Part shown: one piece after another, positions 24,214 through 30,997 of the stretch
Numbering within the stretch: position 1 is the first letter of the stretch
Layout of the letters: each line of letters begins with the position of its first letter
Source: Oscillospiraceae bacterium
GTDB lineage: Bacteria > Bacillota > Clostridia > Oscillospirales > UBA929
NCBI GenBank assembly: GCA_009777255.1
Contig: WRMG01000008.1
Span: forward strand, 1 to 41,995
Length of the DNA: 41,995 nucleotides
Reading direction: 5' to 3'
Position numbers and translations under genes: made by a program
Notes under the pieces: model-generated
Seen by the model: the letters and a program-made list of their open reading frames with translations, nothing else
Database searches by the model: none
Told to the model about the DNA's origin: nothing

Positions 24214-26352
24214 ATGCCGCTTGATTACACAAAGGTTTTAGCCAAAGAGTTCGCCTGCCGCCCCGAACACGCGGAAAACGTCGTTGAGCTTATCGACGGC
24301 GGCAACACAATCCCGTTCATAGCCCGCTACCGCAAGGAGCTGCACGGCGCCATGGACGACCAGAAGCTGCGCGCGCTGTCCGAGCGGCTGCAATATCTGC
24401 GCGCTTTGGACAAGCGCAAGCAGGAGGTCATAGACAGCATAACGGCTCAGGGTAAAATGACCGAAGAGCTGTACGCCGCCATCGACGCGGCGCAAATACT
24501 GGCGGTCGTCGAGGACCTGTACCGCCCGTATAAGCAGAAGCGCCGCACCCGCGCCACAATCGCAAGGGAGAACGGCTTGGAGCCGCTGGCGGATTGGTTG
24601 CTGGAACAGACGCCGGACGATCCGGCGCAAATGGCGGAGATGTTTTTGGGTGAGAATGTGCCCGACGTCGAGTCCGCGCTGAACGGCGCGTGCGACATTT
24701 TAGCCGAGAATTTTTCGGACGACGCGGCGCTCAGGGCGAAGCTCCGCCCCGTCATGTACCGCGAGGGCGTCATGGTGTCCAAAAAATCCGGCGAAAGCGA
24801 CCCCCTATACGCGCAGTATTTCGACTATGAGGAGCCGGTAAACCGTATCGCGCGCCATAGAGTGCTGGCGCTGAACCGCGGCGAGAGCGAGGAGTGCCTT
24901 AAAATTTCAATAAGCGTTCCCGATGATAAAATACTGGGCATCATGCGCGATATGTACCTGACCGCGCCCTGCCCGTCCTCGCCGCACATCGAAAAAGCGA
25001 TAGAGGACGGCTGGCGGCGGCTTCTGTTCCCGTCAATGGAGCGCGAGCTGAGAAACAGGCTCTCCGAGGGCGCGCAGGAGCAGGCGATAAAAATGTTCGC
25101 CATCAACCTAAAACAGCTGCTCATGCAGCCGCCCGTGCGCGGACGCGTCATTCTCGCCGTCGATCCCGCGTACCGCACCGGCTGCAAATGCGCGGTCATC
25201 GACGCGACGGGCCGCGCGCTGGACACGGCGGTTATATACCCCACGCCGCCGCAGTCGAAGGTCGCCGAGGCCGTAACCGTTGTCAAAGGGTTTATAAAAA
25301 AGTATAATATCACCGTTATCGCTATCGGCAACGGCACGGCGTCGAAAGAGACCGAAATATTCATCGCGGGGCTTATCAAGGAGACGCCCGGCGTATCCTA
25401 CATGATGGTAAACGAGGCCGGCGCGTCGATCTATTCCGCGTCGAAGCTCGCGGCAGAGGAGTTCCCGCATTACGACGTGTCGCTGCGCTCGGCGGTGTCT
25501 ATCGCCCGCAGATTGCAGGACCCGCTTGCCGAGCTGGTCAAGGTGGATCCGAAGTCCATCGGCGTCGGGCAGTACCAGCACGACATGCCGCCCGCACAGC
25601 TCTCCGGCTCGCTCGACGGCGTGGTGGAGGACTGCGTAAACACGGTCGGCGTGGACCTGAATGTCGCGTCGGCGCCGCTTCTCACGCGCGTGGCGGGCTT
25701 AGGCTCGTCGGTGGCGAAGAATATCGTCAGATACCGCGACGAAAACGGCGCGTTCTCCGACAGAAAACAGCTGCTGAAGGTCCCCAAGCTGGGCCCGAAG
25801 GCCTTTGAGCAGTGCGCGGGGTTCCTGCGCGTGCCGGACGGCAAAAACGTTTTGGACAACACCTCCGTACATCCCGAGTCGTATGAGGCGGCAAAAAAAC
25901 TCTTGAACATATTCGACCTTGACCTCGCGGATGTAAAGCGGAACAGCTTGTCAGGCATAAACGAACTGATCGACGACTACGGCGCGGAAAGACTCTCAAA
26001 GCTCTGCGGCGTCGGCGTTCCGACCCTGCGCGACATCGCCTCGGCGCTGCAAAAGCCCGGCCGCGACCCGCGCGACGAGCTGCCGCAGCCCCAGCTGCGC
26101 ACGGACATACTGGACATGAAGGACTTGACGCCGGGACTTACGCTGAAGGGCACGGTGCGCAATGTGATCGACTTCGGCGCGTTCGTGGACATCGGCGTAC
26201 ATCAGGACGGGCTGGTGCATGTCTCGCAAATGACCGAAAGATATATCAGGCACCCCTCCGAGGTTGTCGGCGTCGGCGACGTCATTGACGTAACGGTTCT
26301 TGAGGTTGATACGCAAAAGAAAAGAATTTCTCTAACAATGAAAAACATGTAG
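24214..26352 (+). CDS. tex: Tex family RNA-binding protein
   Basis: The product has 712 residues. The order is an N-terminal helical Tex domain, a YqgF/RNase H-like domain (ILAVDPAYRTGCKCAVID at about 310), tandem helix-hairpin-helix motifs (about 480-560) and a C-terminal S1 domain (GTVRNVIDFGAFVDIGV at about 640-708). Tex is known as a nucleic-acid-binding transcription accessory factor of broad distribution. GAAAGG precedes ATG 24214. Its stop TAG lies at the beginning of a GTAGGGCGCG...GGCGCGCC palindrome. No partner gene is evident. Confidence 0.95.
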   Translation: MPLDYTKVLAKEFACRPEHAENVVELIDGGNTIPFIARYRKELHGAMDDQKLRALSERLQYLRALDKRKQEVIDSITAQGKMTEELYAAIDAAQILAVVEDLYRPYKQKRRTRATIARENGLEPLADWLLEQTPDDPAQMAEMFLGENVPDVESALNGACDILAENFSDDAALRAKLRPVMYREGVMVSKKSGESDPLYAQYFDYEEPVNRIARHRVLALNRGESEECLKISISVPDDKILGIMRDMYLTAPCPSSPHIEKAIEDGWRRLLFPSMERELRNRLSEGAQEQAIKMFAINLKQLLMQPPVRGRVILAVDPAYRTGCKCAVIDATGRALDTAVIYPTPPQSKVAEAVTVVKGFIKKYNITVIAIGNGTASKETEIFIAGLIKETPGVSYMMVNEAGASIYSASKLAAEEFPHYDVSLRSAVSIARRLQDPLAELVKVDPKSIGVGQYQHDMPPAQLSGSLDGVVEDCVNTVGVDLNVASAPLLTRVAGLGSSVAKNIVRYRDENGAFSDRKQLLKVPKLGPKAFEQCAGFLRVPDGKNVLDNTSVHPESYEAAKKLLNIFDLDLADVKRNSLSGINELIDDYGAERLSKLCGVGVPTLRDIASALQKPGRDPRDELPQPQLRTDILDMKDLTPGLTLKGTVRNVIDFGAFVDIGVHQDGLVHVSQMTERYIRHPSEVVGVGDVIDVTVLEVDTQKKRISLTMKNM

Positions 26353-26438
26353 GGCGCGACGCCCCCGGCGCGCCGTTACGTCACCCCCCGACATCCCGTT
26401 AATTTCCCCTGCGGTCGCCGCCTGTAACCTCACCGCCC
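26353..26438. other. Short GC-rich gap with an imperfect palindrome
   Basis: After the tex stop the sequence GGCGCGACGCCCCCGGCGCGCC can fold (GGCGCG/CGCGCC). It lacks a U-tract. It begins with TAGGG, as do the sequences at the stop codons of two other genes here. No gene is seen. Confidence 0.4.
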
Positions 26439-26462
26439 CCTCCGCCATAGTATGGCGGGAGG
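26439..26462 (+). promoter_or_regulatory. Hairpin that sequesters the ribosome binding site of the DUF3298-like gene
   Basis: CCTCCGCC (26439-26446) can pair with GGC-GGGAGG (26454-26462), with one bulged G and the loop ATAGTAT. The 3' arm contains GGGAGG (26457-26462), the only ribosome binding site for GTG 26471. Folding would block translation; control is inferred. Confidence 0.5.
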
Positions 26463-26470
26463 TGGTAAAC

Positions 26471-27106
26471 GTGGAAATTCTGGAAACAAAACGCGAGTTT
26501 AATGTCAAATCCGAGGACATTGTCTTAGTAAACGCCAAAATCAGGCTCCCTAAAATAAACGGCCGCTCAAAGGCGGCGCGGCGCGTAAACGCGTATTACG
26601 AAGCCGTCGCAAAGCATTGGGAGAGGTACGCAGGCAAAGCCCTTGCAAAACACGCGAAAAAACAGCGCGCTTTCCTGACGAAACACGGGTTTCCGTTCAG
26701 AGCCTTTGACTTTGCCGTTGATTTTACCGTGACGCTGAACGATGACGATATACTGTCGCTGTACACCGACCGTTATGAGTACTGCGGCGGCGCGAACGGC
26801 GTGACCGTCAGGGAGGGGCACACCTGGAAAGACGGCTTCCCGCTCAGGCTGAAAGCCATGGAATCCCAAAAGCGCATTATAAAGCGTCAGATAATCGAGC
26901 TGATAAAGCAGCGCCAAACCGAAAATTTCTTCGAGCCGGTAAAACGCTTGGTGGGCAAGCATTACAGCCCCGAGCAGTGGTATCTCACCCCCAGCGGCGT
27001 GACCGTTTTTTATCAGGAGGTCACGGTCGCCCCGCATATTGCGGGCATTATGGAATTTGAGGTCAATATACCGCCAGCCGTTTCAGCAGTTTTACACAAT
27101 CCGTGA
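26471..27106 (+). CDS. DUF3298/RsiV-like domain protein
   Basis: The product has 211 residues. The central YEYCGGANGVTVREGHTW segment followed by FPLRLKAM resembles the conserved core of DUF3298 (the C-terminal domain of RsiV-type proteins, YxGGAHG...T...dG..l.l). No signal peptide or membrane segment is seen, so it appears cytoplasmic, unlike RsiV, an anti-sigma factor that binds lysozyme. GTG 26471 is chosen because GGGAGG ends 8 bp upstream. Its 3' end overlaps a convergent gene by 44 bp. The function is unknown. Confidence 0.7.
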   Translation: MEILETKREFNVKSEDIVLVNAKIRLPKINGRSKAARRVNAYYEAVAKHWERYAGKALAKHAKKQRAFLTKHGFPFRAFDFAVDFTVTLNDDDILSLYTDRYEYCGGANGVTVREGHTWKDGFPLRLKAMESQKRIIKRQIIELIKQRQTENFFEPVKRLVGKHYSPEQWYLTPSGVTVFYQEVTVAPHIAGIMEFEVNIPPAVSAVLHNP

Positions 27107-27341
27107 AGCCCTGAAAGTATAAATATCTATTTTCCAAGTCGGCCATGTTACAGATCAACCCCTGAAAATCCTCTATGAGCCTTATCTCCTGACTGTTAAA
27201 ATCGTCCTCCAGCGCGTCGAAAGCTAGCTCCATTTTTGTCTTGACGGCTGAATATATGCCGTCGGTGGCGGTGAGCGTTCGCAGCTTTTCGTCAAGCAAC
27301 TCCGTGATAAACAAATCAAACGCTTTGGATTCCTCAAACAT
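27063..27341 (-). CDS. Unknown helical protein
   Basis: The product has 92 residues, is acidic and almost wholly helical in appearance (MFEESKAFDLFITELLDEK, then FQGLICNMADLENRYLYFQ). I recognise no family. ATG 27341 is chosen because AGAGGAG lies about 10 bp upstream on the minus strand; the longer start at 27380 lies within the promoter. A good promoter stands at 27365-27393, so the gene is probably real. It overlaps the 3' end of the DUF3298-like gene by 44 bp, tail to tail. It is divergent from the XRE gene, which could be its regulator. Confidence 0.65.
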   Translation of the reverse strand: MFEESKAFDLFITELLDEKLRTLTATDGIYSAVKTKMELAFDALEDDFNSQEIRLIEDFQGLICNMADLENRYLYFQGFTDCVKLLKRLAVY

Positions 27342-27364
27342 TTTTACCAACTCCTCTTGCGATA

Positions 27365-27393
27365 ATAATAACACGAGCATATGCGCGTGTCAA
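27365..27393 (-). promoter_or_regulatory. Leftward promoter of the unknown helical protein
   Basis: On the minus strand, TTGACA (27393-27388), a 17-bp spacer and TATTAT (27370-27365) are found. It lies in the 90-bp gap shared with the divergent XRE gene. Confidence 0.72.
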
Positions 27394-27431
27394 TGTTTTT
27401 TTAACGCGTTTTGTGTGATTGAGGTGATTTT

Positions 27432-27653
27432 TTGAATATCTCTGGACGGTTAAAGGATTTACGCGTCAAAGCGGGACAAACACAGGCATATGTGGCTGAA
27501 AGCATTGGCATATCGGCCAGAGGATACCAACAATACGAGTTGGCTGAAAGAAAACCAATCCCTGAAATTTTAGTCGCCCTTGCCGACCATTTCGACACTT
27601 CGACCGATTATATCTTAGGCAGAACAGATAATCCCTCGCCGCCGCAAAAATAG
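27432..27653 (+). CDS. Small XRE-family HTH regulator
   Basis: The product has 73 residues and consists of little more than the Cro/CI helix-turn-helix: LRVKAGQTQAYVAESIGIS, then YQQYELAERKP and the TDYILGRTDNP ending typical of phage-like repressors. It starts with TTG at 27432; GAGGTG precedes it by 5 bp. It is divergent from the unknown gene at 27063-27341 and stands 67 bp before the Phd/ParE pair, which has a promoter of its own. It may control either neighbour. The target is not known. Confidence 0.85.
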   Translation: MNISGRLKDLRVKAGQTQAYVAESIGISARGYQQYELAERKPIPEILVALADHFDTSTDYILGRTDNPSPPQK

Positions 27654-27661
27654 TAAAAGAT

Positions 27662-27704
27662 ATGGGCTTGATAAATTCCCATAATCGCGGTATAATAAGC
27701 CCAT
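27662..27704 (+). promoter_or_regulatory. Promoter and inverted-repeat operator of the Phd/ParE pair
   Basis: TTGATA (27668-27673), a 17-bp spacer and TATAAT (27691-27696) form the promoter. It is framed by a perfect 8-bp inverted repeat, ATGGGCTT (27662-27669) and AAGCCCAT (27697-27704). A further CCCAT occurs at 27678-27682. Toxin-antitoxin complexes usually repress their own promoter, so this is a candidate operator. Confidence 0.7.
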
Positions 27705-27720
27705 GAAAGGAGGCGGTATT

Positions 27721-27981
27721 ATGCCGCAGATTATTCCAATTCGTGATCTGAAAAATGCGAGCGCGATTTCCCGAATGTGCCACGAATCCAACGAGCCGAT
27801 CTATATTACCAAAAACGGGTACGGCGATATGGTCATAATGAGCATGAAGATATACGAAGAAAACTTGTTTATGCAAAGTGTGTATAACCGGCTGACCGAG
27901 TCCGAAGCCGACGTTGCCGTCGGACAGACAAAGAACGCTAAAGAGTCCCTGAAACACCTTCGGGAGAAGCACAATGTATAG
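27721..27981 (+). CDS. Phd/YefM-family antitoxin
   Basis: The product has 86 residues. The N-terminal IIPIRDLKNASAISRMC and following EPIYITKNGYGDMVIMS pattern are typical of the Phd/YefM DNA-binding domain. The C-terminal helix would neutralise the toxin. ATG 27721 is chosen because AAAGGAGG lies 8-15 bp upstream; the upstream ATG 27703 is part of the operator arm. It overlaps the toxin gene by 8 bp in antitoxin-first order. It probably binds the inverted repeat at its promoter. Confidence 0.88.
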   Translation: MPQIIPIRDLKNASAISRMCHESNEPIYITKNGYGDMVIMSMKIYEENLFMQSVYNRLTESEADVAVGQTKNAKESLKHLREKHNV

Positions 27982-28282
27982 AGTGGACGCTTCCGGCCGC
28001 GCGGAGAAAGACTTGGACAAAATCATAGAATATATAATTGTCAAGCTGTCCGCGCCCCAAGCAGCTTCAGACCTGCTTGATAAAATATATGCTTGTTATG
28101 ATAGTTTGGAAAAGAATCCGTATATATATGAAGAATGCCGAGACCTCAGACTGAAAAGCGAGGGGTATCGCCGCGCGGTCATCAACAATTACATACTGGT
28201 TTACAAAATTTACGAGAACACAAAACAGGTTGTCGCACACGGTTTTTTCTATGGCGGGCAGAATTACACAACCTTAATTTAG
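27974..28282 (+). CDS. RelE/ParE-family toxin
   Basis: The product has 102 residues. The DASGRAEKDLDKIIEYI start, the central LEKNPYIYEECRDLRLKSEGYRR-like region and the C-terminal YILVYKI...VVAHGFFYGGQNY ending fit the RelE/ParE superfamily. Members either cut mRNA at the ribosome or inhibit gyrase; I cannot decide between these by eye. It follows its Phd-type antitoxin with an 8-bp overlap. Confidence 0.88.
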   Translation: MYRVDASGRAEKDLDKIIEYIIVKLSAPQAASDLLDKIYACYDSLEKNPYIYEECRDLRLKSEGYRRAVINNYILVYKIYENTKQVVAHGFFYGGQNYTTLI

Positions 28283-28301
28283 AAGCAATTTTGCTAACCT
28301 C

Positions 28302-28334
28302 TTGACAAATGCGCATTAAGTGCGTATACTATAC
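28302..28334 (+). promoter_or_regulatory. Promoter of hicAB with a palindrome on the -10 box
   Basis: TTGACA (28302-28307), a 17-bp spacer and TATACT (28325-28330) are present. The spacer holds CGCA-TTAAG-TGCG. GTATA-C-TATAC (28324-28334) overlaps the -10 box. Either could be the HicB operator. Confidence 0.7.
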
Positions 28335-28348
28335 TAAAAGGTGAGGAC

Positions 28349-28522
28349 ATGAAACGGATTGATTTCATAAGGCTGCTGGAAAGAAATGGATGGTGGATGG
28401 AACGCGACAAAGGTCCTCATACTATATATACCAACGGAAAGGCTTTTGAGCCGATACCAAGACACAGAGAACTGAAAGAACCGTTGGTAAAGGCGATTAT
28501 AAAGCGCAGGGGACTGAAATAG
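28349..28522 (+). CDS. hicA: HicA-family mRNA-interferase toxin
   Basis: The product has 57 residues and is shorter than many size cut-offs. It has the HicA double-stranded-RNA-binding-like layout: an N-terminal helix (IDFIRLLERNGW), the catalytic His24 in KGPHTIY where most members have GSH, then PRHRELKEPLVKAII and a final helix. GGTGAGG precedes ATG 28349 by about 2-8 bp. HicA cleaves mRNA independently of translation. The hicB gene follows after 37 bp. Confidence 0.88.
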   Translation: MKRIDFIRLLERNGWWMERDKGPHTIYTNGKAFEPIPRHRELKEPLVKAIIKRRGLK

Positions 28523-28559
28523 TTCCGCTGTCATAAACCCGTTAAGGAGTGTGCAAACC

Positions 28560-28949
28560 ATGATAAAAGCCTATCCGATTATTCTAACCCCGGATACAGG
28601 CGGATACGCCGTTTATGTTCCGGATCTTGAAATCAATACACAAGGGGATAATTTAGCCGAAGCCCTTTATATGGCGCGCGACGCTATAGGCGCTTGGGGC
28701 ATATGTGTGCAGGACGCGGGGCGTAAAATACCCGCCCCCTCAATAGCTGAACCGCATCATGAAGCAAATGAGCTCATTTCATGGGTCGATATTGATTTTG
28801 AGAAATATCGCAGGGCAAGCGACATGACTTCCGAGAGGACAAACATAACATTGCCGAGATACCTGAAAAGCCTTGCTAATGATGCGGGCTTGAATTTATC
28901 TCAAGAATTGCAAACTCGCTTAAAAGAAATTTTGCACATCGCTGAATAA
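28560..28949 (+). CDS. hicB: HicB-family antitoxin
   Basis: The product has 129 residues. The N-terminal partial RNase-H-like HicB fold (YPIILTPDTGGYAVYVPDLE, then a helix with ALYMARDAIGAW) is followed by a C-terminal ribbon-helix-helix-like segment (ITLPRYLKSLANDAGLNLS) for DNA binding. ATG 28560 is preferred over GTG 28551, which lies only 1-2 bp from the AAGGAG ribosome binding site. It neutralises HicA and probably represses the promoter at 28302. It ends 17 bp before the beta-glucosidase gene. Confidence 0.9.
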   Translation: MIKAYPIILTPDTGGYAVYVPDLEINTQGDNLAEALYMARDAIGAWGICVQDAGRKIPAPSIAEPHHEANELISWVDIDFEKYRRASDMTSERTNITLPRYLKSLANDAGLNLSQELQTRLKEILHIAE

Positions 28950-28966
28950 AACATAAGGAGGCTGCT

Positions 28967-30202
28967 ATGAACACTGAATTCCCGCGTAATTTCCTATTCG
29001 GCGCGGCGACCGCCGCAACTCAGGTGGAGGGCGGCGACAAAAACAACACATGGTACGCGTGGGCGCAGAAAGAGGGGCGCATCAAAGGCGGCGGCAGCCC
29101 GCTCAGGGGCACCGACCATTGGAACCGCTGGCGCGAGGACTTCGACCTGATGGCAAACATGGGGCTGACCACATACCGTCTGGGACTGGAGTGGAGCCGT
29201 ATTGAGCCGCGCCCGGGCGTATTCGATGAGGGCGCGGTCGCGCGGTACCGCGAGATGCTGGAGTACCTGAACGCCCGCAATATAAAGCCGCTTGTCACGC
29301 TGTTCCATTTCAGCCTCCCGCGCTGGCTGAAGGGCGGCTTTGAACAGCCGGAGAGCATTTCGGTATTCGAGCGCTTTGTCCGCTATGCCGTTGACAGGCT
29401 CGGCGACCTTGTCGAGGACTGGATCACCATAAACGAGCCGAACGTATACGTGGTCAAGGGCTACTACTTCGGCGAATTTCCGCCCGGAAAGAAGAGCTTC
29501 CCGCTGGCTATGCTTGTCTATAAGCATTTGGCGCTCGCGCATATCCGCGCGTATAACGCCATACACGAGCTGTGTCCCGGCACCCGCGTCGGCGTGGCGC
29601 ACCATCTGCGCGTTTTCAGCCCGTACAGCCCGTTCAATCCCGCCGACGCGGCGGCGGCCAAGCTGATGAAATACCTGTTTCAGGACGCGATAATCGAGTG
29701 CATGGCGACCGGCAATCTCGTTTCGCCCATCGGGCACAACGCGCCGTACGGCAAGGGCTGCTATCAGGATTTCTTCGGCGTGAACTACTACACGCGCTCC
29801 GCCGTCAAAGCAAAAGGCTTCGCCGATACGGTGTTTGAGGACGCGCCGGTCAACGACCTCGGCTGGGAGATATACCCAAAGGGACTGTATAAGCTCTGCA
29901 AAGAGGTCTATAAGAAGTACAGGACGCCGATATACATAACCGAAAACGGCATATGCGACGCCGCCGACAGCCGGAGATCGCGCTTCATAGTCGATCACCT
30001 GTACCAGGTCGCAAAGCTCCTAGACGACGGCGTCGACGTCAGGCGCTATTACCACTGGACGCTGACCGACAATTTCGAGTGGCTCGAGGGCGAAACGGCG
30101 CGCTTCGGCCTTGCCGAGGTTGATTTCGAAACGCAGAAGCGCACGCTGCGCCCCAGCGGCTGGCTGTACTCGCTTATATCAAAGACGCATAAATTACCGT
30201 AG
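28967..30202 (+). CDS. GH1 family beta-glucosidase
   Basis: The product has 411 residues, somewhat shorter than the usual 440-480. It is a glycoside hydrolase family 1 retaining enzyme. The acid/base Glu157 is in TINEPNV and the nucleophile Glu326 in YITENG. The N-terminal FLFGAATAATQVEGG and the later YYHWTLTDNFEW are conserved. No signal peptide is seen, so it acts in the cytoplasm on imported glucosides or phospho-glucosides; no transporter lies nearby. AAGGAGG precedes ATG 28967. Its TAG stop codon lies within a REP-like palindrome (30199-30223). Confidence 0.94.
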   Translation: MNTEFPRNFLFGAATAATQVEGGDKNNTWYAWAQKEGRIKGGGSPLRGTDHWNRWREDFDLMANMGLTTYRLGLEWSRIEPRPGVFDEGAVARYREMLEYLNARNIKPLVTLFHFSLPRWLKGGFEQPESISVFERFVRYAVDRLGDLVEDWITINEPNVYVVKGYYFGEFPPGKKSFPLAMLVYKHLALAHIRAYNAIHELCPGTRVGVAHHLRVFSPYSPFNPADAAAAKLMKYLFQDAIIECMATGNLVSPIGHNAPYGKGCYQDFFGVNYYTRSAVKAKGFADTVFEDAPVNDLGWEIYPKGLYKLCKEVYKKYRTPIYITENGICDAADSRRSRFIVDHLYQVAKLLDDGVDVRRYYHWTLTDNFEWLEGETARFGLAEVDFETQKRTLRPSGWLYSLISKTHKLP

Positions 30203-30223
30203 GGGCGCGCATTGCGCGCCCGC
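30199..30223 (+). repeat. REP-like palindromic element, copy 2
   Basis: GTAGGGGCGCGC-A-TTGCGCGCCCGC has arms GGGCGCGC/GCGCGCCC. It resembles the element at 20076-20100. The TAG stop of the GH1 gene is bases 2-4 of the element. Confidence 0.65.
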
Positions 30224-30247
30224 CGCGGGTAATTCAGGGAGGAGAAA

Positions 30248-30340
30248 ATGATGAAAAATACGAAAGAAATCATGCCAAAGCGTTATTCATGACCGGATAA
30301 GCATTTTATGGTTGTTGATAGGGATATAAGGGACACATAG
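30248..30340 (+). pseudogene. Possible remnant of a gene start
   Basis: GGGAGGAG precedes ATG 30248 with good spacing. The frame reads 14 codons to a TGA (30290-30292) and continues in frame for 15 codons (PDKHFMVVDRDIRDT) to TAG 30340. It may be the 5' end of a lost gene. No family is recognisable and confidence is low. Confidence 0.25.
30297..30307 (+). repeat. 11-bp direct repeat, left copy
   Basis: ATAAGCATTTT recurs exactly at 30930-30940. The two copies flank the AT-rich flavoprotein gene. Confidence 0.6.
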
Positions 30341-30371
30341 AAAATTTATATTATCTGTAGTGGGGTAGCTT

Positions 30372-30920
30372 GTGAAAACATTGATAATAAATGGTTCGCC
30401 CAGAAAAAACGGCGATACAGCTTTCTTGATTTCAAAACTTAAAGAGTTTATAGAACACGAAACCATTGAAATATCGGCATATTATGATAATATTAATCCC
30501 TGCATAGATTGCAGAGCTTGTAAAGTGAAAAAAGGATGTGCAATAAACGATAAAATGAAATTGGTATATGATGGCGATTTTGATAATGTCGTTATCGCTT
30601 CGCCATTATATATGTCGAATTTGACATCACCACTTATCGGTATAGCCAGCAGGTTTCAAGCATTTTACTGTGCAAAGCGTTTTCTTAAAGATGAATTTAT
30701 TTTGAGAGAGAAGAAAGCGGCTCTTATTCTTGTTGGCGGTGGTGATGGCGGACCAGAAAGAGCCATTGGATTATCACAATGGATTTTCAAAAAATTAAAT
30801 GCAAGAGGATTTGAAAATCACATGGTTTTTTCATTAAAAACCGATGACATTCCTGCAATGAAGGATAAAGAAGCAATTAAAAGAGTTCAAGAAATTGCAT
30901 TATATTTTAACACGGTTTAA
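30372..30920 (+). CDS. NAD(P)H-dependent FMN-reductase / flavodoxin-fold protein
   Basis: The product has 182 residues. The N-terminal LIINGSPRKNGDTAFL loop binds the FMN phosphate. The segment PCIDCRACKVKKGCAIND carries a cysteine pattern (CxxCxxC) common in iron-sulfur-flavoprotein-like and NADPH-dependent FMN reductases of anaerobes. FASPLYMSN-like sequence (IASPLYMSN) follows. It starts with GTG 30372; the upstream ribosome binding site is weak. The gene is much richer in AT than the GH1 and tldD genes beside it and is flanked by 11-bp direct repeats, which suggests acquisition. Substrate unknown. Confidence 0.82.
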   Translation: MKTLIINGSPRKNGDTAFLISKLKEFIEHETIEISAYYDNINPCIDCRACKVKKGCAINDKMKLVYDGDFDNVVIASPLYMSNLTSPLIGIASRFQAFYCAKRFLKDEFILREKKAALILVGGGDGGPERAIGLSQWIFKKLNARGFENHMVFSLKTDDIPAMKDKEAIKRVQEIALYFNTV

Positions 30921-30929
30921 CTACAGTTA

Positions 30930-30940
30930 ATAAGCATTTT
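30930..30940 (+). repeat. 11-bp direct repeat, right copy
   Basis: ATAAGCATTTT is identical to 30297-30307. It lies 10 bp after the flavoprotein stop codon. Confidence 0.6.
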
Positions 30941-30997
30941 CTATGTTATCGCGCCGCCCGCGCCGCTTGGCGCAAAATAAAATTACAGGAGGTACAC

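Noticed and set aside
30248-30340. Selenocysteine reading of the TGA at 30290
   Set aside because: The frame ends 15 codons later, no SECIS-like hairpin was recognised, and the peptide matches no selenoprotein; a decayed gene start is the simpler reading.
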